DNA from: Armigeres subalbatus
Taxonomy: Eukaryota; Arthropoda; Insecta; Diptera; Culicidae
NCBI RefSeq assembly: GCF_024139115.2
Contig: NW_026943205.1
Location: 186,001-250,000 of the forward strand
Length of the DNA: 64,000 nt
Direction: 5' to 3'
The translations under genes were made by a program, and so were the position numbers. The notes under the pieces are model-generated. The model saw only the letters and a list, made by a program, of their open reading frames with translations. It searched no databases and had not been told where the DNA came from. Below are positions 23,757 through 32,829 of the stretch, one piece after another (positions within the stretch are counted from its first letter, which is position 1; each line of letters begins with the position of its first letter).

Positions 23757-24029
23757 GGATGTTATCAATCATTTAGTAATTCGCGTTCGATTGTTTAGTA
23801 GCTTGTCGATAACTCATTCCAAAAGCTGTCTTTTCAAAAGCTGAATTTCAAAATCTGTTTTATAGTGGACTTCTAGTGCGATAGTTTTTCTACAACTTTG
23901 CCTAATGGTTTGTTGTTAGAATACAACTAATAACGGAGTTATAGCGCTAGTTGCAGTAATTTATGATATATTTATGATTGGAATTTTGTTATCATTTAGT
24001 CTAAGTTACTGAAACTATAGCTATAACGC

Positions 24030-24060
<31 letters not shown>

Positions 24061-24484
24061 TTGGCATTACATCCCCACACTGGGACAGAGCCACCTCGCA
24101 GCATAGGTTCATTAACCACCTCCACGGTTATTAACTGCGACGTTTCTAAACCAAGTTACCATTTTTGCATTCGTATATCATGAGGCTAACACGATGATAC
24201 TTTTATGCCCAGGAAGTCGAGACAATTTCCAATCCGAAAATTGTCTAGACCGGCACCGGGAATCGAACCCTCAGCATGGTTTTGCTTTGTAGCCGCGCAT
24301 CTTACCACAGGGCTAAGGAAGAGGGCCCACTATAACTCCGTTACAAGTGAAATACAAACAACGAACCATAAGGCTGAGTTGTAGAAAAACATTCGCACTA
24401 GAAGTCCACTATACAACACATTTTGAAAATCAGCTTCTGGAATGGGTTATTGACAAACTACTAGATGATCGATAACATCCTTGA
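23757..24484. mobile_element. Foldback element split by a SINE
   Basis: The left arm (23757-~23955: GGATGTTATCAATCA, then TAGTGGACTTCTAGTGCGA and GTTTTTCTACAACTT) is matched in reverse complement by the right arm (~24330-24484, ending GATCGATAACATCC). The SINE at 24031-24329 is inserted between the arms. No coding potential is seen. Confidence 0.75.
24031..24329 (-). mobile_element. tRNA-derived SINE, family S3, with target duplication
   Basis: The minus strand begins GGGCCCTCTTCCTTAGCCCTGTGG (A-box region), has the B box GGGTTCGATTCCC about 60 bp in, a body of ~200 bp with GGCTCTGTCCCAGTGTGGGG, and ends in (GAA)n. On the plus strand the tail is (TTC)n from 24031. Flanks CTATAACGCC (24021-24030) and CTATAACTCC (24330-24339) match at 9 of 10 bases, which supports a target-site duplication. 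This is the type of tRNA-related SINE common in Aedes. Confidence 0.9.
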
Positions 24485-24489
24485 ATCAG

Positions 24490-24790
24490 ACAGGTCCGCA
24501 CAGAGTCCAATTGACTTAGTAGACCAACTGGTCTGAGCTCGAGACTGATTTGAAAAACTTAGAATATCTGATTTGTACATATCCAAGATGTAAATTATGC
24601 GCATGGCCTCTAAAGAACTTGTGATTTGAAGATCATCCGGCTTAGACATATTCAAATCCTAAATCCTGGCCTGGCTGGGTGGAGAATATGGCTTGCTTGA
24701 TAGATCAATTTGTATGAACTCTAGAACGTTTTGAATACTTAGAATATTCGGTTTTGACATATTTAAACCGCAAATCAGGCACATGCCATG
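24490..24790 (-). repeat. Satellite A, inverted orientation, left of the mariner
   Basis: Two to three degenerate units in reverse orientation (TTGACTTAGTAGACCAACTGG, TTAGAATATCTGATTTG, ATTATGCGCATGGCCTCTA). The last unit is cut by the mariner insertion at TA 24791-24792 and resumes at 28386. Confidence 0.8.
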
Positions 24791-25039
24791 TAAAGGGTGT
24801 ATTCGATAAAAATGGCACACACATATTTACTCACTGTTACAGTTGGTTTTATATTGTTCGAATAGAAAATATTCGATCGAGTCTGTATCGTTTGTACTAT
24901 ATTGTGTCTGTTTTATTTGTTGAGTCTGTGTCTGGACTCAAGAGGTAAGCCTGAAAGTAGGCAATAAAATGTTTAGTTGCGATTTATCCCAAGTTCGTTC
25001 CAGACACAGACATCGAATCGTTGATGCCAAATGGCATTA

Positions 25040-26390
25040 AGGTACCCCGGGGCAAGTGGGACCTAAAAAAAACGCTAGTTTAGCAAAATTGTTAACGCAT
25101 ACTTAGAAAACAGGGTATTTCAGGACATTAACCACGGATACATCATTATATGCTTTCGTTGTTGAAGTATTGAAGTGTTGTAAGCTATTTATTCAGCTAC
25201 AAACATTTTTGGTAGTGACAGAAATAAATTTACCTGTGGGACCCACTTACCCCTTCAAACGGGGCAAGTGGGACCTTTTCTGCTTTATACTTTCGAACAA
25301 AACTAATTTGAAGAATGTAGATAGAATGTTCATGTTATTTGTGAGTCGTAGTATTTCAGATCATAGATGGAGGTTTTTTGCTTGTCAAACTTTTGTTTCT
25401 GCAAAACGGAAAGGGATTACAATGTTAGCAGACATAAAAAAAAGAAAACAGCCGGTTTACTGCTTAATTGGTTGTTACCTGGCTTTCCATTAGCTTACTT
25501 TCTTACCAAATGTGTTAGATGGAAAGAATAAGCAAATTTTTGTTCACTTTTCGAATAAATGTTTCTCTGTTTAGAACACAAAGTATTACATAAAACAGAA
25601 CTTTAAAAGGAACGTTTTCAGGCGATGCAGTGTTATAAATTTGTAATAGAACGAAATGGACCATTTATGTCTTAAGCACTTTATTTATCTGAAAATCTGT
25701 AAATCTGATGTGAAGTTTGGAAATAACAAAACACAAGACAAAACCTGTTGATCTATTGTAGAATAAATAGATTAGAACGGAAAATTTCTCATAGTTATAA
25801 CCATTGCTCTTTTCCATGCGGGAGATAATTTTCATAACGTAAAATACACATTTGGTAAATCAACTGTACACTACTACTTAACAACGAAACCAACGATATC
25901 AACTGCATTTGATTCAGATCCATATTATATATGAATGTCAAAGTTATTTTCACTAGACAACAATCTTAAAACAAGTGAAATGGCTCTACCGAAAATGTTG
26001 TTCAAATATGTCCCACTTGCCCCGTGTATGTTAAACTCAAGAGCAAGTGATAATGGCAGATTTTGGCTTTAATCAAAACTTTCAAATCGTTTTCGATGTC
26101 ACACAATTATTATAATGCTCAAAATTCACTTTCCACATCAATGATGAATTTAGAAACGACTATTTTGTTGAAATCCATTTAATTAAAATAAAAGTAATAG
26201 TTTTGCCGGTAGTTTAAAGTCATGATTAAGCAATACCATTAGTAAGGTGCCGCAAATGGTTTTGATTCCAAATATGTTTGTGTCAGGTGAATTCGTTGAT
26301 AGTTGTGCTTAATCTTTCTAGAACATTGTTACCATTAAAACATTCACCGATTAATCGACAGCCACAGTACCCACTTACCCCAGGGTACCT
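25040..26390. mobile_element. TA-flanked MITE-like element (1351 bp) inside the left LTR
   Basis: Ends AGGTACCCCGGGGCAAGTGG and, on the opposite strand, AGGTACCCTGGGGTAAGTGG, with TA duplicated at 25038-25039 and 26391-26392. The matching part of the right LTR (GCCAAATGGCATTATTTGATTC read on its strand) is the unoccupied site, so the boundaries are exact. Motifs like GGGGCAAGTGGGACC recur inside at 25238-25275 (both orientations) and 26011-26024. The only ORF (25170-25493) has no recognisable domain. It behaves as a non-autonomous Tc1/mariner-type element. Confidence 0.88.
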
Positions 26391-26647
26391 TATTTGATTC
26401 AGGGTGCCCAAATGGGATCTGAATCTACACCAAATAGAGCTATGTATACAACGAACTGTTGTAGACAAAATGCAAAACACAATAAAATATATCTGTGGAT
26501 TTGGCTGATGGACCAAAATCTCATATGAAACCTCGTCATTTTCCTTAGTGGGCACCACCTAGCCGTTTCTCTCAGGGCACCAGGAGAACGTGCATTATTT
26601 TACTTGTTAATTGTTGCATGTTGATTGTAACGTGGAGCTTGTTACAC

Positions 26648-26665
26648 TGGCGCCCAACGTGGGGC
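26648..26665 (+). other. LTR-retrotransposon primer-binding site (tRNA-Lys)
   Basis: TGGCGCCCAACGTGGGGC begins one base after the left LTR end. It is complementary to the 3' terminal 18 bases of tRNA-Lys(CUU), including the CCA end, a primer used by several retroelement groups. A second partial start (TGTTACACTGGCG, 26666-26678) follows and abuts the inverted LTR. Confidence 0.85.
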
Positions 26666-27258
26666 TGTTACACTGGCGTGTAACAAGTGTAACTAGCTCC
26701 ACGTTACAATCAACATGTAACAATTAACAAATTAAAATAATGCACGTTCTCTCCTGGTGCCCTGAGAGAGACGGCTAGGTGGTGCCCACTACGGGAAATG
26801 ACGAGGTTTCATATGAGATTTTGGTCCAACAGCCAAATCCCGCAGATATATTTTTATTGCGTTTTGCATTTTGTCTACAACAGCCCGTTGTATACATAGC
26901 TCTATTTGGTGTAGGATTCAGATCCTATTTGGGCACCCCGAATCAAATAATGCCATTTGGCATCAACGATTCGATGTCTGTGTCTGGAACGAACTTGGGA
27001 TAAATCGCAACTAAACATTTTATTGCCTACTTTCAGGCTTACCTCTTGAGTCCAGACACAGACTCAACAAATAAAACAGACACAATATAGCACAAACGAT
27101 ACAGACTCGATCGAATATTTACAACTATTCGAACAATATAAAACCAACTGTAACATCACCAAAATTAAACCGATTATCGGATGTCTTGAAATTTTCAGAG
27201 AATGAAAAACTTTTAATGAGTTATGATTTACAATATTTGCTTTACTTGATTTCATTGC

Positions 27259-28231
27259 TCATCCCGAATGCGTGCACCTTCCTTTTCACTCCACCCATTA
27301 AATCGATTCTTCCTATGTTTTTGTTGTTTTTACCCAACTTTTCTTCATCTCCAGCTCTGTTTTAATAATTTCAGGATGCTTGCGAAGTTTCGTCTTCATA
27401 ATTGGCCAGAATTTTTCAATTCAGCGAAGTTCCGGTGAATTTTGTGGGCTCATATATTTTGGCACACATTTAGCTCCATTAGCTCGGTACCACTGCAATA
27501 CGTTACGACCGTAGTTGCAAGACGTAAGATGAGGCCAAAACAGTGTTGATACTTTGTGTTTTCTTATGAATGGCAAAAGACGCTTCTTGAGACACTATTC
27601 GGAGTATTGGATGTTCTAGAAGTAATGAAGGGAGCGCTTACTTCACCACATCCGCAAATGGCCTGACTTCTTGGCATATTTAAATAACTTCTTTGTTCGG
27701 ACATCCTCCGGACTATCGAACTTAGACTTGGCAACGAAATATTCATGCCCAGGAAGTTGACGGAAGTCAGCCTTGACGTAGGTTTCATCATCCATCACGA
27801 TGCAAAAGGATTTGGTGAATAACTTCGTGTAAAGTTTCCGGGCGCGGGTTTTTGCAATGGTGTTGTGCATTTAATTTCGGTTTGGGGCTTTTTGTAAACA
27901 TGTAACCTTGTAAACCTTGTAAACATGTAACCCAGCACGTTTCATGGTTTTTGTGCACGAAACCAACTGACACTTTGGACTTGTTGGCAACATTTCGTTT
28001 GGAAACTTATTGAGCTGTTCTATCACTCCTGGGCATTTTACTGTCCATTTGAGAGCTTCTACGACCACTGCCTTCCTTGAACACTCAGATGCTTCTTGAA
28101 GGTTTCTATTACACGAGATACAGTTGAATTTGCAATCCTAAGCGTTTTGCGATCGATAGGTGGGACGCCTCCGGATTTTGATTGTAGGTGCACAAAATTG
28201 TTTCCCTGGCAATTTCTTGTTCCGACGACAT
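27259..28231 (-). pseudogene. ITmD37E mariner transposase, inactivated
   Basis: It starts at ATG 28231 (MSSEQEIARETILCTYNQNP), where a helix-turn-helix region begins, and changes frame near 28115. Around 27835-27770 it encodes CIVMDDETYVKADF, the first catalytic aspartate block. Near 27680-27640 is a KKSGHLRMW-like segment. At 27529-27531 the second catalytic position reads H in FWPHL where the family has FWPDL. Thirty-seven residues later, after one in-frame stop (27421-27423), is the glutamate of IEKFW (27415-27417), giving the D37E spacing. Loss of the second acid, frameshifts and stops make it a dead transposase. Confidence 0.88.
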
Positions 28232-28385
28232 GATTGGAACCACTGCATGAATAACTATGAAACTGTGCATATGTAAAAAAACACACTATTAATAAGATTT
28301 CCTCAAACTTTCAGGTTTCTTACTCAAACGGCTCAAAACTTATAGCAGATTTTCGGCGTGCCATTTTTATTGAATACACCCTTTA

Positions 28386-28560
28386 GAGGTCTTTATGGAC
28401 ACAATGGGTTGCTGTTGACTTTGTATCGAGCCCAGTTGTCCTGGTAGACCAATTATTCTGAGCTCTGGAATGATTTGGAGAACTTGGAACATACGATTTG
28501 AATCTAAATCGTAAATTATGCGCATGACCTCTAATGTTCTGGATCAGGGCTTGCAATCCA
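28386..28560 (-). repeat. Satellite A, inverted orientation, right of the mariner
   Basis: Resumes the unit interrupted at 24790 (GAGGTCTTTATGGACACAAT, then TGGTAGACCAATTATTCTGAG). It fades into unrelated DNA after 28560. Between 28560 and 28948 I recognise nothing. Confidence 0.8.
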
Positions 28561-29587
28561 ATGAAGATGAGCAAACCACGCATGCCTCATTCTCTTGCTT
28601 GCTTCACAAGCAGCCAGTGGTAGTGAGGAAACAAATTCGGCAAGCAACACGAAGCTTCAATGCTCTTGTCACACATAAGCTACTGAATCATACATGTTCG
28701 TTGTTTGATCGCCTACCGAGGGAAGCGATTGTAACGAACTCTTGTGTTGATGTCACTCATGCGTTGTATTACGGGAGAAGATGATACATAACAAACCAAC
28801 ACAATTCGGAATTTTACAGCTGTTCTCAGGCTGCAATATACGAGACAAATGTAGCGCTTCTCTCTGAATACGTGTTTTTACGAAACAGTTTGATCCACAC
28901 GCGCATTAAAAAAATGCGTTTATTCCTACGGGTTAGAGACTAATGGGGTATTGGCAAATAAAGGTTGCACGAAGAAGAAGTCGAAGGATGATATTTGAAA
29001 AAAATTGCACGGGGAAGCATACGGGAAGTTTTGACGTAGGACTACGTCTGTGTTTTCTATATTGGGGTACACTTTACGATTGCGAAAATCGGGGACCGTC
29101 ACGAAAATATGATAGACTTTAAACTTTAATATCTCAGCCGTTTCTCGATGGATTTTCAATTTTTTTGGACCATTCGATCAAGGATGAGTCAACGCTTCTT
29201 TGTATTTATTTGAAAATACTGATTTTCAACTATTTATTATCGATAATTGATAAAAAGTTTAGAAATAGGTAAACCAACCAATCACGTACATGCATCACTA
29301 GCACAGACATCAAAAATCAATCACTTGCGGGTTTGGATCTAATCCTCAGTTTGAACAAGATTTCACGCAGAGCAGACGCATCAAAGCGATAGTAGCGGAG
29401 CGGACACAGCATAACGGAGGCGCTAATAACATTTTCAAAGAAAATCCATCGCATTGGTGGTGGTGCTCGATGTGTTACTGCAGATCATTCAACCTCAACG
29501 AACCAGAATTTCATATGAAGAAAAGGTTGACCATAAAAATAGCACTGTGGCGATCCCGCACCAAATTATCAAAATTTATTACAAATT

Positions 29588-29803
29588 GTGGTGTCAGTTA
29601 GTTGGAAAGGAACATTGGGAATAGAAAATTGGTTCTTCTCAGGACCAACATTTTATAAAAAGAAAGAGTTAGTTGCGAAAATGGACTGTTTCGGTGACAT
29701 CGGGTTTGGCGTGGTAGTTTGGTTGCTGTTAGTGATCCCATCCATTAAAATTCACTACATTATCTCCCTCCGACGCGCTATCAAATTCGCTATTTACGAT
29801 TGA
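29588..29803 (+). CDS. Small membrane-type ORF, copy 1 (71 codons)
   Basis: Unknown function. The conserved core is NWFFSGPTFY, a charged stretch, KMDCFGDIGFGVVVWLLLVI (one hydrophobic segment of about 17-18 residues, a plausible membrane span), then SLRRAIKFAIYD and a stop. The same protein can be read in three other copies at 30364, 31223 and 31819. The start codon lies in a diverged 5' part, so the true N-terminus is uncertain. Both silent and amino-acid-changing differences are seen between copies, so selection is not proven. It may be a relic of a mobile-element ORF. Confidence 0.35.
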   Translation: MVSVSWKGTLGIENWFFSGPTFYKKKELVAKMDCFGDIGFGVVVWLLLVIPSIKIHYIISLRRAIKFAIYD

Positions 29804-30035
29804 GTTTTGAACTTTGAAGAAAGTTTATTTCGGATCAACTTTCTTTGTATAAAATCCATGAAAACTATCTACCTACAGCAACTACCCATTAGTGAACGTC
29901 GCTTGGACAGACATCATCTCCCTCCGACGCGCTACCAAATTCGCTATTTACGATTGATCTCATACCCAAATTCAGAATCTTTCGAGAAAGTTTCATTGGA
30001 TTCTTAGAATTCATAATTCTCCGAACGGTCTGTTG

Positions 30036-30259
30036 TCTGTGGAAACCCGATCGAATTGGTTCGCGCGCGCGGAAAAGCAGCTTTCTTATATCTAATGAAG
30101 TAATCCCATTAGCCCCGCCCCTTCATTAATCGTTATGAGTGCACATTATATTTACACTATATCAGCTCACAAAGGGGCGGGGCTTACGGGTTTAATTTAT
30201 TAAATACAAGAAAGCTGCTGTTCGGCGCGCGCGAGCGATTTTGATCGAGATTCCACAGA
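30036..30259. repeat. GC-rich palindrome, copy 1
   Basis: The arms run from TCTGTGGAAACCCGATCGAA through CGCGCGCGCGGAAAAGCAGC and AGCCCCGCCCCTTCATTAAT, then invert around about 30145. It is far more GC-rich than its neighbourhood. It lies between small-ORF copies 1 and 2, and an almost identical palindrome lies between copies 2 and 3. Confidence 0.8.
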
Positions 30260-30363
30260 AGGCGGTTCGACATCGGATGCAGCGAAGCGGCCACAGCAGC
30301 ACGAAGTGGGTGGCAGTGTGGCAATGCTGCAAATTTACACAAGCGATTGGATGCAGTTAGTGA

Positions 30364-30567
30364 TTGAATGGGAATTGGGAAAAAAATCGGTTCTTCTCAG
30401 GACCAACATTTTACGAAAAGGAAGAGTTAATTGCGAAAATGGACTGTTTCGGTGGCATCGGGTTTGGCGTGGTAGTTTGGTTGCTGTTAGTGATCCCATC
30501 CATTAAAATTCACTACATCATCTCCTCCGACGCGCTATCAAATTCGCTATTTACGATTGAGTTTTGA
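30364..30567 (+). pseudogene. Small membrane-type ORF, copy 2 (frameshifted end)
   Basis: Matches copy 1 from RFFSGPTFYEKEELIAKMDC through the hydrophobic segment GFGVVVWLLLVIPSIKI. A small deletion in the run CTCCCTCCGACG then shifts the frame, so the SLRRAIKFAIYD ending is replaced by unrelated residues. Confidence 0.35.
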
Positions 30568-30855
30568 ACTTTGAAGAAAGTTTATTTCGGATAGTCGGAT
30601 CAACTTTCTTTGTATAGAATCAATAAAGTCGCCACCTTTGTGAAAACTATCTACCTACAGCAACTACCCATAAGTGAACGTCGCTTGAATAGACAGATGC
30701 CAAGAGATAATGTTTGGTAATATGAAGAAACTTTGTCTTGAGTCGAATTTCTGTTGTCATTCCTTAGATAAACAACATCTCATAACCAAATTCAGAATCT
30801 TTCGAGAAAGTTTCATTGGATTCTTAGAATTCATAATTCTCCGAACGGTCCGATG

Positions 30856-31079
30856 TCTGTGAAAACCCGATCGAACTGGTTCGCGCGCGCGGAAAAGCAG
30901 CTTTCTTATATCTAATTAAGTAATCCCATTAGCCCCGCCTCTTCATTAATCGTTATGAGTGCACATTATATTTACACTATATCAGCTCACAAAGGGGCGG
31001 GGCTTACGGGTTTAATTAATTAAATACAAGAAAGCTGCTGTTCGGCGCGCGCGAGCCATTTTGATCTGGATTCCACAGA
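30856..31079. repeat. GC-rich palindrome, copy 2
   Basis: Same structure as 30036-30259 with only a few substitutions, at the equivalent position relative to the next small ORF. This shows that a ~0.82-kb unit (palindrome plus ORF) was duplicated in tandem. Confidence 0.8.
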
Positions 31080-31222
31080 AGGCGGTTCAACATTCGATGC
31101 AGCGGAGCGGACACAGACAGCAGCACGAAGTGGGTGGCAGTGTGGCAATGCTGCAAATTTATTTCAACCTTTGGAGGCTCAGCGAAAAACCATCAAGTGG
31201 CGGTAGGACAGTTGCAACGCAA

Positions 31223-31460
31223 GGTGTCAACAAGCGATTGGATGCAGTTAGTTATTGGACAGAAGGCGCATTTGGGAAAAGAAAATTGGTTCTTCTCAGG
31301 ACCAACATTTTATGGAAAGAAAGAGTTAATTGCGAAAATGGACTGTTTCGGTGGCATCGGGTTTGGCGTGGTACCTTGGTTGCTGTTAGTGATTCCATCC
31401 ATTCAAATTTACTGCATCATCTCCCTCCGACGCGCTATCAAATTTGCTATTTACGATTGA
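31223..31460 (+). CDS. Small membrane-type ORF, copy 3
   Basis: The homologous part runs from about 31223 within an ORF open since 31134: GKENWFFSGPTFYGKKELIA, KMDCFGGIGFGVVPWLLLVI, then SLRRAIKFAIYD and a stop. Upstream DNA (GGCAATGCTGCAAATTTA, then CAAGCGATTGGATGCAGTTA) is shared with copy 2. No clear promoter is seen. Confidence 0.3.
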
Positions 31461-31818
31461 GTTTTGCTCTTTGAAGAAAGTTTATTTCGGATAGTCGGAT
31501 CATCATTCTTTTGTATAAAATCAATGAAGACGCCACCTCTGTGGAAACTATCTACCATCGGTGAACGTCGCTCGGACAGACAGATGCCGAAAGATAATGT
31601 TTGGTAATATGAAGAAATTTCGTCTTGAGTCAAATTTCTGTTGTTACTCTTCGCAACAATACGCATCTTAGATAACCAACAGCTCATAACCAAATTCAGA
31701 ATCTAGCGAGAAAATTTCATAAGATTCTTAGAATTTGTCATTCTCCGAGCAGAGCGGACACAACAGCACGTAGGCGGTCGGCGGTCGGACAATTTCAACA
31801 CAAGGTGGTGTCAAGCGT

Positions 31819-32037
31819 ATGGATGAAGTTAGTTATTGGAAAGACGCATTGGGAAAAGAAAATTGGTTCTTCTTTGGACCAGCATTTTATGGAACGAAAG
31901 AGTTAATTGCGAAAATTGATTGTTTCGGCGGCATCGGGTTTAGCGTGGTAGCTTGGTTGCTGTTAGTGATTCCACCCGTTCAAATTAATTGCATCATCTC
32001 CCTCCGGCGCGCTATCAAATTCCCTAGCTACGACTGA
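31819..32037 (+). CDS. Small membrane-type ORF, copy 4 (72 codons)
   Basis: This copy gives the cleanest reading frame: MDEVSYWKDALGKENWFFFG, then KIDCFGGIGFSVVAWLLLVI, then SLRRAIKFPSYD and a stop. The ATG is in line with the repeated GGATGCAGTTAG of other copies. GAAATAAAGGAG at about 32138 could hold a polyadenylation signal. The product is unknown; a single-span membrane peptide is the most that can be said. Confidence 0.35.
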   Translation: MDEVSYWKDALGKENWFFFGPAFYGTKELIAKIDCFGGIGFSVVAWLLLVIPPVQINCIISLRRAIKFPSYD

Positions 32038-32495
32038 GTTTTGCTCTTTAAAGAAAGTTCATATCGGATTGTCGGATCAACCTTCTTTTGTAAGCATAAA
32101 GACCTTTTTGGAGGACACCATCCTCAAAAAGGTCCGAAATAAAGGAGAAATAATCAGAATCAGAAGTGGCGTGAAACCAAAGGCTAATCGATTTATATGC
32201 AAAGTTTGGTTTTCACCCGAGCTGTAAGCGTTTGTTACAAAGTAAGGATTGTGATGTACCAGACTGAAAGCCAGTCGAGTGGCTTCAGCGGACAATAAGA
32301 CATGTTAATTACACGGTTAGAGACTTCCATCCAACTGGGAACAACTATTCGACCTCTTGATTCAGTTGGCCTCCGAGCAGTTTGCTCAATGTTAATAAAA
32401 CGACACACACTATTATGGCAAATACTATCAATTTCGAATAGCTACGTAGTCCTACGTCACCTTTGCGTACAACCCGATTGGGCTGCACCTTTGAG

Positions 32496-32721
32496 TTTTT
32501 TAAAACTCTTCTTAAAAATTCTAGGAGTAATTTAATTAAAAACGGTTAGCAGTACGGGGTTGGACTTTCCTTCTACTGTATAATAAACGCAATTTTTCGA
32601 TTTCAAATTTTATTTCGTGATATCACCCTTGATACACAGTACAAGCAAAGTCCAACCCCGTACTGCTTTCCGTTTTTAATTAAATTGCTTCTAGAATTTT
32701 TGAGAAGAGTTTTAAAAAAAT
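32496..32721. mobile_element. Palindromic MITE (~226 bp) in the right end of the 28949 unit
   Basis: The left arm has TTTTTTAAAACTCTTCTTAA, AATTTAATTAAAAACGG and GCAGTACGGGGTTGGACTTT; the right arm is its reverse complement, ending GAAGAGTTTTAAAAAAA. It separates two blocks of the outer inverted repeat that are contiguous at the left end, so it inserted later. Confidence 0.8.
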
Positions 32722-32829
32722 CCGTTTGCTTCCCCGTGCATTTTTTTTTTCAAATATCATCCTTCGACTTCTTCTTCTTCTTCATGCAACCTTTAATCGC
32801 CAATAGTATATCTAATATATCTTGGAAGC

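Larger units (their letters stand above)
24835..27155. mobile_element. Palindromic LTR unit: LTR, tRNA-Lys primer site, inverted LTR
   Basis: Two ~460-477-bp repeats in opposite orientation. The left (24835-26646, interrupted by a MITE at 25040-26390) runs TGTTACAG ... GCTTGTTACA. The right (26679-27155) is its reverse complement and ends CTGTAACA. Directly inside the left repeat is an 18-base tRNA primer-binding site. The unit is bordered by TCAC at 24831-24834 and 27156-27159, a 4-bp duplication as made by LTR-retrotransposon integrases of the Ty3 kind. TG...CA ends plus the primer site identify the repeats as LTRs. No gag or pol remains. It is inserted in the mariner. Confidence 0.85.
24793..28383 (-). 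mobile_element. Tc1/mariner-superfamily element, ITmD37E type
   Basis: The left end AAGGGTGTATTCGATAAAAA and right end TTTTTATTGAATACACCCTT are inverted repeats, each bordered by TA (24791-24792 and 28384-28385). Removing the element rejoins a satellite A unit cleanly, so both ends are exact. The total is 3591 bp, but 2321 bp plus a 4-bp duplication is a nested LTR unit, leaving a native element of about 1.27 kb, the expected mariner size. The transposase lies on the minus strand (27259-28231). Confidence 0.92.
28949..32805. mobile_element. 3.9-kb unit with terminal inverted repeats enclosing four small-ORF copies
   Basis: The left end TATTGGCAAATAAAGGTTGC, continuing through GAAGAAGAAGTCGAAGGATG to TTGCACGGGGAAGC, is mirrored at the right end (ending GCAACCTTTAATCGCCAATA). 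A further shared block, GACGTAGGACTACGT, lies inside both ends; on the right it is separated by the MITE at 32496-32721. I do not see a target duplication or transposase. Inside are four diverged tandem copies of a ~0.3-0.8-kb unit carrying a small ORF, and two copies of a GC-rich palindrome. It could be a large non-autonomous element that captured and amplified a sequence, or two MITEs flanking a local tandem duplication. Confidence 0.6.

Noticed and set aside
24335..24484. Host regulatory element conserved near a gene
   Set aside because: The conservation is with the left arm of the same foldback element; no gene lies nearby.
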